Assembly: GCA_026225945.1 (NCBI GenBank)
Contig: JAMJFZ010002594.1
Location: forward strand, 1,221,501-1,285,500
DNA from: Cricetomys ansorgei
Taxonomy: Eukaryota > Chordata > Mammalia > Rodentia > Nesomyidae
Length of the DNA stretch: 64,000 nucleotides
Reading direction: 5' to 3'
Part shown: piece after piece, positions 35,008-44,505 of the stretch
Position numbering within the stretch: the first letter of the stretch is position 1
How the letters are laid out: every line of letters starts with the position of its first letter
Position numbers and translations under genes: made by a program
Notes under the pieces: model-generated
Told to the model about the DNA's origin: nothing
Databases searched by the model: none
Seen by the model: the letters and a program-made list of their open reading frames with translations, nothing else

Positions 35008-35095
35008 GTGTTTCCAGCTGTCCACAGTGGCTGATTGGCTGAGGACTCATTTTGGAATTCTATTCTGCAGCAGTGAACAGTGAAAGTCTCCACAG
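35008..35095 (+). other. CMKLR1: Predicted 5' non-coding exon of CMKLR1
   Basis: An 88-base segment is bounded on the left by a pyrimidine-rich acceptor (cttcttccctctctgcag, ending at 35007) and on the right by the donor cacag|gtaggg (35096). It lies 1.7 kb upstream of the coding exon, in unique sequence between SINEs. It contains no ATG. Joining it to the coding exon gives cacag|agATGG, a good initiation context. Known CMKLR1 genes have non-coding 5' exons ahead of one coding exon, which fits. The exon itself is inferred from splice signals only. Confidence 0.6.
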
Positions 35096-35297
35096 GTAGG
35101 GACTCATGTCTCCAAAGAAGCCTGGTGGCCATCAGCGGGCGGGGTCACGGAAGGATGGCTATCCCCGAGGCTTTGGTGTCTAGGTAGGACTGCAGTCCCA
35201 GCAACAGGCAGGTACCTTCTCCTCTGCAGGTTGTGCTGGCATGGTAGTCCAAACCGTAGGGGACTTTGAATAGTCACCCAACAAACAGATTATAGAG

Positions 35298-35522
35298 CAG
35301 CTGTTCTCAACCTGTGGGTCGTGATTCCTTTGAGGGGTCAAACAACCATTGCACAGGGGTCACCTGAGACCACCTGCACATCAGACATTTACATTATGAT
35401 TCATAACAGTGGCAACATTACAGTTATGAAGCAGCAATAAAAATAATTTTATGGTTGGGGGTCACCACGGCACGAGGAACTGTATTAAAGGGTCTCAGCG
35501 TAAGGAAGGCTGAGAACCGCTG
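35298..35522 (+). mobile_element. URR1 hAT-type DNA transposon (non-autonomous)
   Basis: Left terminus 'cagctgttctcaacctgtgg' and right terminus 'ggaaggctgagaaccgctg' are imperfect inverted repeats of one another. The interior 'ttcataacagtggcaacatt' and 'ttatggttgggggtcaccac' match the copy at 17803-18028. It lies inside the predicted last CMKLR1 intron. No clean 8-base target duplication is visible. Confidence 0.92.
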
Positions 35523-35629
35523 CCACAGAGGAAGGAAGGGTCCTTAAGAGGATGATAAAACTTTGTTAGGAACCGTCTTTCCCTGTGGTGGGAGGAGGGG
35601 GCTCATCATTGTCCTTATTGAGGGTCGTC

Positions 35630-35899
35630 TCAGTTATTTTTCTCTTGCTGTGATAAACACTGTGACCGGCAACTTACAGAAGAAGGTGGTTAACTGGGCT
35701 CACTGTTTCGGAGGGCTAGAGCAAAGGCTTGGCAGCAGCCAGAACACTCACAAGGAGGAGGCAGAGAGCACCTAACCCCGGGGACACACCTCCTCCAACA
35801 AGACCACACCCCCTAATCCTTCCCAAGCAGTTCCCCCAACGGAGACCAAGTGTTCAGATGTATAAGCCTACGGAGGCATCCTCATTCAAACCGCCATAG
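35630..35899 (+). mobile_element. Rodent medium-reiteration repeat (RMER1-like)
   Basis: Starts 'cagttatttttctcttgctg', has 'gataaacactgtgacc', 'acacacctcctccaacaag', 'cccctaatccttcccaagca', and ends 'cattcaaaccgccatag'. Clearly related to 31630-31935 at both ends. Confidence 0.7.
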
Positions 35900-36052
35900 C
35901 TCGTTCCACCTCCACGGCTTCAGCTTGTTTGGGTCTGGGTCTCCATCTGGCCTCACATTTCTGCCTGGACCTGTGGGGTCCATCAGATATTGTCTATAAT
36001 AGAGTGCTGGTACTGAGGGATGGCTGCAGAGGTTTGTAAAAGAAATAAAGCA

Positions 36053-36160
36053 GGCTGGACATGGTGGCACGCACCTTTAATCCAAGCACTCAGGAGGCAG
36101 AGGCAGGAGAATCTCTGTGAGTTCCAGGCCAGCCAGGGCTGTATAGTGAGACTGCGTCTT
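36053..36160 (+). mobile_element. B1 SINE (shortened right end)
   Basis: 'ggctggacatggtggcacgc', 'ctttaatccaagcactcagg', 'gagttccaggccagccaggg', then 'gagactgcgtcttag'. The A-rich tail has been replaced or expanded into the purine tract that follows. Confidence 0.9.
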
Positions 36161-36206
36161 AGAAGAAGGAGAAGCAGGGGAGGAGGAGGAGAAAAAGGAG
36201 GCAGAA

Positions 36207-36238
<32 letters not shown>

Positions 36239-36580
36239 GGAAAATAGGAAGAGGAGGAGGGATGGAAAGAGGAGGAGGAGAAGGAAAATAGGAGAGGAGG
36301 AGGAGATGGAAGAGGAGGAGGAGGAAAATAGGAAGAGGAGGAGGAGATGGAAGAGGAGGAGGAGGAAGGAAAATAGGAAGAGGAGGAGGAGAGGAAGAGG
36401 AGGAGGAGGAAAATAGGAAGAGGAGGAGGAATGGAAGAGGAGGAAGAGGAGGAGAAGGGGAAGGAGGAGGAGGAAGAGGAGGAGGATGAAGAGGAGAAGG
36501 AGGAGGACAAGGAGGAGCAGGAGGAGGAGGAAGAGGAGGAAGAGGAGGAGCAGGAGGAGGAGGAAAAGGAAGAGGAGGAG
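36161..36580. repeat. Polypurine tract (GGA/GAA/GGAAAATA), 420 bases
   Basis: Almost every base is A or G, with isolated C and T. An internal unit ggaaaataggaagaggagg recurs several times between 36230 and 36430. It starts at the end of the B1 and stops 200 bases before the CMKLR1 coding exon. Poly-Ser, Pro-rich and Glu-rich frames here are artefacts. Confidence 0.97.
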
Positions 36581-36782
36581 TTGGGAGATGGTTGTCAGTA
36601 CAGACTGAACTTATGAACCTCATGTTCAGTGCCCTCTAAATGAAGTGCCCAAGGGGGAGATGGTTGACTTATGGCCCTGGCCTTGCTCGGATGGGTAGGA
36701 TGTGGCAGGTCTTGTTGGCATCAGAAGCCTCAGTGCCTGTCCACTGAGGTCCTTAGCTGTGGCCCCGTCTTCCCTTGCAGAG

Positions 36783-37892
36783 ATGGAGTACGAGACTCAC
36801 AACAGTACCGTCAGCTACGATGACGAGTACTCTGACGGCCTCGACTACATCGTGGATATGGAGGAGGTGGATCCACTGGAGGCCAAGGTGGCCCGGGTCT
36901 GCCTGGTGGTGATCTACAGCCTGGTGTGCTTCCTTGGGATCGTAGGCAACGGCCTGGTGATTGTCATCGCCACCTTCAAGATGAAGAAGACGGTGAACAC
37001 AGTGTGGTTCGTCAACCTGGCGGTGGCCGACTTCCTATTCAACATCTTCCTGCCGATCCACATCACCTACGCCGCTATGGACTACCACTGGGTGTTCGGG
37101 AAGGCTGTGTGCAAGATCAGCAACTTTTTGCTCATCCACAACATGTACACCAGCGTCTTCCTGCTGACCGTCATCAGCTTTGACCGCTGCGTCTCTGTGC
37201 TGCTTCCTGTCTGGTCCCAGAATCACCGCAGTGTCCGGCTGGCCTACATGACCTGTGTGGCTGTCTGGGTCCTGGCTTTCTTCTTGAGTTCCCCATCTCT
37301 CGTCTTCCGGGACACAGCTGACACGCACGGGAAAATATCCTGCTTCAACAACTTCAGCTTGGCCGCGGGTGAGTCTTTCCCACACCACTCTCGCTCTGGA
37401 GCGGGCTCCGTAGGGTTCAGCAGACACGTGTTGGTCACCGTCACCCGCTTCCTCTGCGGCTTTCTGATCCCTCTCTGTATCATCACGGCCTGTTACCTCA
37501 CCATTGTCTGCAAGCTGCAGCGAAACCGCTTGGCCAAGACCAAGAAGCCCTTCAAGATCATCGTCACCATCATCATCTCCTTCTTCCTCTGCTGGTGCCC
37601 CTACCACGCCCTGTACCTGCTGGAGCTCCACCACACCACCGTGCCGGCCTCTGTCTTCAGCCTGGGAGTGCCCCTGGCCACGGCCATTGCCATTGCAAAC
37701 AGCTGCATGAATCCCATTCTGTACGTCTTCATGGGCCATGACTTCAAGAAGTTCAAGGTGGCTCTCTTCTCCCGCCTAGTCAATGCCCTGAGTGAGGACA
37801 CGGGACTCTCCTCCAGTCACAGGAGCTTCACCAAGATGTCATCGCTGAATGACAAAGCTTCAGTGAACGAGAAGGAGACTAGTACCTTCTGA
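36783..37892 (+). CDS. CMKLR1: Chemerin receptor 1 (ChemR23), class A GPCR, complete single-exon coding sequence
   Basis: The 369-codon frame is a rhodopsin-like receptor of the chemoattractant group. Known role: plasma-membrane receptor for chemerin (RARRES2), Gi/o-coupled, on macrophages, dendritic cells, NK cells and adipocytes. Visible marks are N-glycosylation sites at N7 and N190, acidic-flanked tyrosines Y12, Y16 and Y22 (possible sulfation), TM1 GN at 55-56, TM2 LAVAD with D83, the C110-C187 disulfide pair, DRC at 134-136 in place of DRY, TM4 W162, TM6 CWCP at 270-273, TM7 NPILY at 310-314, and a Ser/Thr-rich tail. The start is the ATG two bases after the acceptor AG (36779-36780), with G at -3 and +4. 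An in-frame ATG at 36702 lies across that acceptor in intron. Mouse and rat orthologues as I recall are 371 residues; the tail here appears two residues shorter. No frameshift or stop is seen. The family match is very strong. Confidence 0.98.
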   Translation: MEYETHNSTVSYDDEYSDGLDYIVDMEEVDPLEAKVARVCLVVIYSLVCFLGIVGNGLVIVIATFKMKKTVNTVWFVNLAVADFLFNIFLPIHITYAAMDYHWVFGKAVCKISNFLLIHNMYTSVFLLTVISFDRCVSVLLPVWSQNHRSVRLAYMTCVAVWVLAFFLSSPSLVFRDTADTHGKISCFNNFSLAAGESFPHHSRSGAGSVGFSRHVLVTVTRFLCGFLIPLCIITACYLTIVCKLQRNRLAKTKKPFKIIVTIIISFFLCWCPYHALYLLELHHTTVPASVFSLGVPLATAIAIANSCMNPILYVFMGHDFKKFKVALFSRLVNALSEDTGLSSSHRSFTKMSSLNDKASVNEKETSTF

Positions 37893-38859
37893 GCCTTACC
37901 TGGGAACGCCCCTTGTTGGCACCCCTGCCCAGGGACACCTAGGGACTTATCTCCGGAAGTGGGAGACACTGTGGAAGCCTTTCTGGTATGCTCCGATGTC
38001 CGCTGTGTTTTGCACAAGGTGACTTGTGTTCTGAGTGGGATTCCAGAGTCTGGACACTCTTTCCTTCAGGAGTAGGGGACCAGCTCTGATCGACTCAGAA
38101 AACAAAAAAGTTCTCAGAAGCCAAGACCTTAAACTGTGATCAACGTATAGGCACAAGATTTTGTTATATGCATCCCCAAACACTGTACAGTCTTGGGTGT
38201 GGGTGAGGGAGTCAGAGAGATCCCACTGGAGACCTATTATAGTCACATGACAGTTGAGCCAACAAGGTCCTCCCCCCATCTCCCATCATCCTCCAAGACC
38301 TTGACTTTGGATCTCAGATGACTGGGAAGAGCAGTACCTGAGGGGGTTCACGGAACCCTGCAAGGGCAAGACAGGGCTGGGGTGGGGCGGTCTGGTGAGG
38401 AAATGGCGAGGGAGAACCCCAAAGGATGTGGGCACAGGTCTTCTCACAGCAGCTGCCACAGGGAGACAGTGCTCCAGGATGTGGGCGCTTGGGGGTTCAG
38501 GTGGTGGCGGTCCTTTGCGTCAGTGCCTAAGCTCGCCTGGCATTGTAAGCTGAGGTGGGGGCATCTTCCACCCCAGGGTCTCTTCTCTCCTTCCCTAGTC
38601 CTCTCAGCTCTTTCTAGAAGAGAAATGTCCTCCAGGGTGGAGGGTGGTTCTCCTCATCCACCCTTTCCTGGAGAGAGGTCTAGAATGGAGTTTTGAAAGC
38701 ACAGCCTCAGAGCATCTCCTGATGGCCGTCTCGGGGACTCGGTGTGACGTTGACTAGCTAACCCGACTCCACACTTCCCAGCTGAGGCGTCTCAGCTCTG
38801 TAGACAGCCCGTGGCCAGGCTTTCCTCCCTGAAAGAGACACTTTCCTCTAGCAGAGAAG
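37893..38859 (+). other. CMKLR1: CMKLR1 3' UTR (at least its proximal part) and downstream unique sequence
   Basis: This is unique, SINE-free sequence directly after the stop codon at 37890-37892, as expected for 3' UTR. No AATAAA occurs here. The first candidate signals on this strand are ATTAAA at 41445-41450 and AATAAA at 42728-42733, both far downstream, so the transcript end cannot be fixed from sequence. The minus-strand frame at 37947-38279 has no recognisable domain. Confidence 0.5.
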
Positions 38860-39135
38860 TCAGGGCTTCGGAAAGGAAATGACTCACCCAGCGTCACACA
38901 GACCTGGGCTCAGGCGCCTGGCCGACTTCATTCATTCACTGAGGACTTGGTGGCCTGCATTCATTCAACATTCTCCATGCATATTACACACTTTATATGG
39001 ATCTTAGCATTCATTCTTCACACACAGAAACCTCAAGTTAGGTCTTTATAAAGAGTCAGAGTCTCAGAGAGGTTAAGTAATTTGTCAAGGGTGCCCAGTT
39101 AGATACTAGATTTGAACCTGTTTGCCTGGCTCCAA
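38860..39135 (-). mobile_element. MIR-family SINE remnants (two adjoining pieces)
   Basis: The first piece (38870-38930) shows 'gactcacccagcgtcacaca'. The second (38950-39135) shows 'tctcagagaggttaagtaat', 'tgtcaagggtgcccagttag' and 'tttgaacctgtttgcctgg', a reversed MIR core with a MIR3-like left arm. Old, shared with other placentals. Confidence 0.75.
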
Positions 39136-41009
39136 AGAGGGTGCAGAGTCAGGAAGGAACTAGTGGGTTCGGGGTTTCAGCCATAAATACTGGTTCTTCA
39201 GTGGGTCCCTGTGAGTTTCTTAAACAGTCTTTATGAAGATCTACATGTTGTTTTCAGAGTCGTCTAGCACGCAAAGAAAACATGCTTTGTCTCCAACCTC
39301 CACCTCCCCCTGGCTCCCGTCACACACCCCTGAAGTCCGATGGGCAAGCAGAGGGAGGAGCCTGGCTCCAGCTGCCTGTGTGTGTCCAAGGCCTTCTGGC
39401 CCATAGTGTCCAGCTTCTGTCTCTTCCAAGCCACTCCTCCATCAGGGCGCGGTGCACAGATGCGTGTCCTCTGCTTTTGGGACTCACACTTCATCAAGGG
39501 ACAGACTGTTCCTCCCTCTTGGGTTCTTAAGATGAGGTAGTTCTGAACTGATCCAAGCTGGAGCCTCTGATTGCTTCAGGGAGCCTGAACTTCAGGGATT
39601 GAGAGCGATAAGGGAGGTTTAAAAATAGCCTTGTGTTCCCGCTGTCCTCTCTGCCGGCTACAGATGTTCAGCGAGGCACGCCATGGGACGAGTCTCATCA
39701 TGTCACAGAGCGCTCGGTGACTGGGGCCTCATAACCCCCTGGACAGGGTACTTCCTGGACATCAGGGTTGTCCAGGCCAGGCAGGGTACCAGGAAATCTT
39801 GTTGCCATTGGAAGAGCTGACAAACAGGGGGAGGGGGTGGATGCCCCTAGAGCCCACCCTCTTCCTCCTGGCTGTCCCAGCATCTCTTCTGACTGCACTT
39901 CATGCCACACACTAAGTGAAACTTTTGGTCTCATGCACATGGCTTCTTGCAGCAACCCCCCCCCCCATGACCTATGCACAATCCCTGCAGCTGGCAGACT
40001 ACGGCCCCCTGTATCCCTGCTCCTCTGGAGCTGGCACCCCGTGAAGTGCCTCTGCTGGGTGGGTGATGGGCCGAGGGAGTGTGGATATGAGACAAGATGT
40101 TGACGGCCAAGAAGAGGCCCTTGGAGTGAGGGGGAGGGGAGGGCAGTGTGCTGGGGAGGATCGGCCATGCTTCTGAGCATCCCGATCTGTGCCTGGACCC
40201 CGGGGAGGAGGACACCGTGTCCCTGTGTGACGTGAAGAACGTGAAGTCAGGGCCACACAACTGGGAAGTGATGCGGGTGGTGGGGGCTTGGAACCAGATC
40301 TGCCTGAGCCCTGGCCTTTGTCAGTAGGATGGGAGGGGGGAAGGGAAGGGAGGGAGTGAAGGCAGGGGAGAGGAATGCTACCTTAAGCTCGGAACCCACT
40401 TCCCACTAGCTGGCCAGGCTCTCTTGGGACATGCTTCTAGCTCATCCCTGGAGCTCCCTGTTCAGAGTGGGAGCTTGGGGTCTGTGGATCTGAGGTTCAG
40501 ACAGAGCTCTCTATCCTGGAGAGAGCCAGCGTGATGTGTGATACTCATCACAGAGGGATTGCACTCTTCCAAGGCCAGGGATCATCCCTGGGAAGAGACT
40601 TGGCTGCCTTGGGATGGGTGGGCCGGTGTTGAGGTGGTGGGAGATGCCCCGGTGCTCCAGGCAGAACTGCGGGTGCAGACAGCAGTACTGAGGAGGGAGA
40701 GGGACCGAGGGCCCCAGGGCTGGGCTGCAGTAAGTAGGAGGTGGACCGAGGGGCTGGGGACCGAGGGGCTGGGAACCCAGAGGTGGAGACCGACCTGCTC
40801 AGACCTGCAGTTTGAATCCTCCCCTTCTCTGCTCTGGGGAGCACTGGGGAGAGGAGCCTGGAGGCTGCAGCAGCCTCAGGAGAGCCCCAGAGGTCTCTGC
40901 AGTGGGAAAGCCAGAGAGAGTGGAGAGCTTGGAGGTATTTAAAAGCTTTGGGCTTTCTCAGGGGAGTGGTTAGCGGGAAGCCAACCCTGGGCCCATCTGT
41001 GCAGCACAG
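39136..41009. other. Unique sequence with one MIR-like patch
   Basis: A reversed MIR core is suggested at 40246-40310 ('gtcagggccacacaactggg'). Frames at 39698-40260 and 40538-40942 have no domain. A G-rich patch (ggaggggggaagggaaggga) lies at 40331-40350. Confidence 0.45.
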
Positions 41010-41150
41010 AGGTCCCGCAGCATTAAGTTGTTGATGGAAATTAATTGTAAATATTATTCAAATGTACCTCCCAGTGCACAATTATACTTCTCAGGGGACG
41101 TCTCTAAGTACATCGGGAAACTCTGTAAATAATACATACATTAGCCCGGT
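41010..41150. promoter_or_regulatory. Candidate conserved non-coding element (A/T-rich, SINE-free)
   Basis: The stretch has homeodomain-like words (aattaattg at 41039, attattcaaat near 41053, aattatac near 41080) in unique sequence about 3.2 kb after the CMKLR1 stop. No repeat is recognised. The regulatory idea is inference from motif density alone. Confidence 0.25.
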
Positions 41151-41151
41151 G

Positions 41152-41172
41152 TGCTGCTGCTGCTGCTGCTGC
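41152..41172. repeat. (TGC)7 microsatellite
   Basis: Seven uninterrupted TGC triplets, next to the A/T-rich patch. Confidence 0.98.
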
Positions 41173-42107
41173 GGTGGAGGCTGTGGGAATTACTCCAGTG
41201 CTTGGGCTGGGGGCTAGCCTCGGACACCCAGACGTGTCTCCCCCAGAGGACGGACAACCATAGGCATGCCATTCAACTCCCGACCTAGATGCCTGGTCAG
41301 TGGCCAGGTGGGAACACGGAGAAAGATGTGTAGGTCTGGAGAAGAGAGCCTGTCTGGGCTGAGAGGTGCCACAGCTGCTGTAGTAACAGCGTGATTACCC
41401 GGGCATCACCAGGTCTGGGGCAAGCGCTTCTGTCTTGTGATCTCATTAAACCTTCATAAAAACTTTTGTGGTAAGATCTTTCAGAAGTAAAGTAGTCTCT
41501 GGTTTCTCCAGGAGTGACCGTCCATCCGTCCATCCGTCCGTCCCTCCACGTCCCTGCCGATGCAGCGGGAGAAGCAGGCGTAGGGCTTTGTAGGCGGTGG
41601 GGAATGGTCCCAGCAGAGTCCTCCTAAGGGCTGACCTCATGGACATCTAGACTCGAGGGCTCTGATGGTGATGGCCGGGCAACAGAGAGACAGTGGGGAT
41701 GGAATCCCGGCCCCACTGCGCACGGCCGGATGCTCAGGGTGATTTTGAACCCTCCTTGCCCTGACAGACGGCGTGTAGCTCGGAGGTGCTGCGCAGGCTG
41801 CAAGAGACCCCCATTTGGTCTCCTCTCAGTGAGGGGACATCAAGCTCTCCACCGGCGCAGACTACTCTCACAGTGTCCCATCGTAGGACAAGCTCAGCTG
41901 AAGCCCCCGCACCCATGGCTCCCAGAACCCTGCAGAATGGTTCACCAACTTCGTGCCCATGACATCAATTGCTTATCAGCCGGCTGTATACTCAGTGGCC
42001 CTCAAAACCAAACCAGAGCGAACGGGTAGCCGCCCACACCACTCTCCAGGCTGTCCCCTGCCTCTGGTGCTGGCTTCACCTATGTATTCTTCCAACTCTC
42101 AAACATC
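41173..42107. other. Unique sequence with a short CCGT/CCAT tandem
   Basis: The tandem lies at 41518-41546. ATTAAA at 41445-41450 could be a distal CMKLR1 poly(A) signal, with no further support. Frames are domainless. Confidence 0.4.
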
Positions 42108-42215
42108 ACCTCCCACCAGGCATGGAGGCTCACCTGTAATCCGGGAATTACGAGCTAAGGCAAGGGTTTGGGAATTTGAAGCTAGCCTGGGCTACATAAT
42201 GAGATCAAACGAACA
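42108..42215 (+). mobile_element. Old B1-like monomer (proto-B1 type)
   Basis: 'accaggcatggaggctcacc', 'tgtaatccgggaattacgag', 'tttgaagctagcctgggcta', 'cataatgagatc'. Short and without the young B1 body. Confidence 0.65.
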
Positions 42216-42329
42216 AGTGCCTCCCTCAGCTGTGATGTCACCTCTGAGGCTGCCTGAGCCCTGCTCGCTCTCAGAGATGAGATCTCATTTCTCTATAGCA
42301 CGGCCACCAAAATCACTTATTTACGTATT

Positions 42330-42460
42330 TGTCTCTTGTCTGTCCCCTGTTGGGAGAGGAACTCCATCAGGGCAGGGACCTGTGTCCTGCTCACCCTGTG
42401 CCCCCAGCACGCAAAGAGCTCAGATCAGAAAAGCTGCATTTTGTCATCACTGAATGGATG
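42330..42460 (+). mobile_element. L2/MIR-type old repeat end
   Basis: 'aactccatcagggcagggac', 'ctgtgtcctgctcaccctgt', 'gcccccagcacgcaaag' and 'tcactgaatggatga' follow the 3' end shared by L2-type repeats. Confidence 0.65.
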
Positions 42461-43804
42461 ATCCTGGGGTGACATCCTTTCCCCCCTCTCTATCATCTAT
42501 AGCAATTCCATGACACCCCAGTTCCAAAGGACTTCCCCTTTGTATGACATGTGGAGAGGGTGGGGTCCCCCTGCCACTACAGGTTTGGAAACTGAGGCCC
42601 AGACCATTGCACAGAATGGAGGAGCTATAGCTCTTCCTGAAGCATTGGGTGGAGGAGGTTTTCAGTAACTGGCTTCTGCCCCCTGGGCCACCTCCCTTCC
42701 TAGTTGTCTGATTTACTGCAGTTTGGGAATAAAAGAACCAGATGCCTCCACCTCCGCCCCAGCCCCACCCCAACCCCCATTGTTTTCCATCTTTTCCAGA
42801 CCAAGATTCTGTTAAGGGCTTGGCAGGCATGGCTGTGACCACAGACTTCCTGTGTTTATCCTTTCCCTTGGAAATCGTGAAAGAATCAGCCGGGCATCCA
42901 GCCTATGTTGGCCACCTGAGGGTCCCCTGCCGCCCAGAGGCTCTGTGGCCCAGATGTGCTGGGAGAGGCAGATCCAGGCTTCTCTGTGACCTGGTTTCCA
43001 CTGCACAGATGTTTGGCATCTTAGAGCAAGCATCTGGATAACTGAATGAGCTTCCGGTTTGATTCCAGATGGAGCAGGGAGGCAGGAAAGGGGACTCGAG
43101 GCCTAAGCGGTTGGCTGATAGCATCCGATGGCTCTTGGTCTGTAGCAGGTGTTTACAACATGAGGCCCTCGTCGGGCACTGATGCCTCACCGGGAAGGAG
43201 TGACTGGGGTGGACTTCCAGTGTGGTGGGACCTGGCCAGAGACACCTGCACACCAGCCATCAAAGGTCATGCTCCTTTAGGGAAGAGGAAGATGACACTC
43301 GGATCCATGCAGATGCCCGTCCGTGGTTGGCGCTGAGCGCTTGCCAGGCTCTGGGGATTTGGCGGTAGACACCATGCCTATTTCCACGAGCCGTGCTGGC
43401 TGCAGAGCTGGAATCCGAGCTGATGTGAGAGCCGTGGCAATTCTCTGTCACTACACATTCTGCATCCTGCTGAAGAAGCCAGATCCCAAGGAATGAAGGC
43501 AGAGTGGGGAGGCTTTTCAGTGTTGAGTTGGCGAGAGAAGACTCAACTCTTAGATGGGCGTGGAGACCGGTTCTGGAATCCCACAGGCACCTGCCGGCGA
43601 CCCTTCCTCGGCCCTAATTCTCAGCATAGGAAGGGGTCTGACCCAGCAGCTCTTCCCTCTCAACCTGCTCGAACAAACACTAAAGATGGGGAACTGAGGT
43701 AGCCTGAGGGAAAACAAGAAGAGTGAACCCCTGGTCTCCTTCTACTCTGACTGTAGCGACTACCAGCTTCCCAGCCTGTTGGAATCAAATGTCACTGGTT
43801 TCTA
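42461..43804. other. Unique sequence with a poly(A)-signal-like word
   Basis: AATAAA at 42728-42733 is the first canonical signal on the + strand after CMKLR1. A 'ggaaactgaggcccagacca' MIR-like patch lies at 42587. Nothing else is recognised. Confidence 0.4.
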
Positions 43805-43930
43805 CGGACTGGAAAGATGGCTCAGTGGTTAAGAACACTTGTTTTTGCAGAGGACCCAGATTCAATTCCAGGCATCCACAGTTGTGAGTGGGTCACAACT
43901 GTCTGTGATACCTGTTCCAGGGAATTCTGC
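43805..43930 (+). mobile_element. B3-type SINE, left part (interrupted)
   Basis: 'ggactggaaagatggctcag', 'tggttaagaacacttg', 'gaggacccagattcaattcc', up to 'gttccagggaattctgc'. It stops mid-element and resumes at 44411. Confidence 0.85.
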
Positions 43931-44410
43931 TGAGGGCTGGATCAATCCAAGGCTTCCCTTGAGGCCCTGATGTATGGAGAAGGAATATAGTCCTTTCTCT
44001 AAAACCAGGAATATGTTTGGCAAAGCCCAGAATGACCTTCCACCAGGGCCTTAGGAGAGCTGCAACTTCTGATCCTGAGAGACCAACTCTTCCCACTATA
44101 TGGGCTACAGTTGCCAGTCCCAAGCTGCTGTGCGCTCGGTCTATAATGTTCTTGAGTTACAGTGTTTCCCTTGTGCAGTGTTGTGGGGTTAGTCTCCTGC
44201 TGCGTTTGTCTCATTGTTGATAGTTTCTGGTGACTCTGTCCCCTCCTCCCCTGGGAATAATACACGAGGTGCCGTACTTCTTAATAAACTTGTCTGCATG
44301 AGCCATCAGCTTGTGTGAGACTTCCTGATCCCAAACTTACCTGACTTTGTCTTCTCATTGTTTGGCCACCTCCCACTCGGGATCCACCCTGTCACTAAAG
44401 AACGGCCTGC
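43931..44410 (+). mobile_element. LTR-like element inserted into a B3 SINE
   Basis: A 480-base insertion interrupts the B3. The word tctgc flanks it on both sides (43926-43930 and 44411-44415). It begins TG and has one AATAAA at 44283-44288 with about 120 bases after it, as in a solo LTR. The last bases are GC instead of the usual CA, so the right edge may be off by a few bases. It has no long frame. Confidence 0.55.
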
Positions 44411-44505
44411 TCTGCTCTTTTGACCTCCACAGGCACCAGGCACACACGTGGCGCACAGATGTACATGTGAGCAAAACATTCATACACATAAAATTAAAAA
44501 ATGTC
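44411..44505 (+). mobile_element. B3-type SINE, right part
   Basis: Continues the split B3 with 'ctcttttgacctccacaggc', 'cacacacgtggcgcacagat', 'attcatacacataaaatta'. Confidence 0.85.

Larger units (their letters stand above)
35096..36780 (+). other. CMKLR1: Predicted last intron of CMKLR1
   Basis: The intron starts with GTAGGG and ends with a pyrimidine-rich tract and AG (cccgtcttcccttgcag, ending at 36780). It contains a URR1 element, a rodent medium-reiteration repeat, a B1 SINE and a 420-base purine tract, each listed separately. About 200 bases of unique sequence separate the purine tract from the acceptor. The 5' boundary depends on the predicted exon at 35008-35095; the 3' boundary is secure. 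Confidence 0.6.

Noticed and set aside
35983..36623. Poly-Ser, Pro-rich and Glu-rich frames near the CMKLR1 coding exon
   Set aside because: They are readings of the purine tract in different frames.
36702..36782. In-frame upstream ATG giving a 27-residue longer CMKLR1
   Set aside because: The extra codons cross the splice acceptor (AG at 36779-36780) and lie in intron; no known CMKLR1 has such an N-terminus.
36926..37183. Alternative frame within the receptor exon on the + strand
   Set aside because: It is a shadow of the CMKLR1 frame, which has all receptor motifs.
39698..40260. Minus-strand frames of 160 and 109 residues
   Set aside because: No domain and Pro/Ser-rich composition typical of chance frames in G/C-rich rodent DNA.
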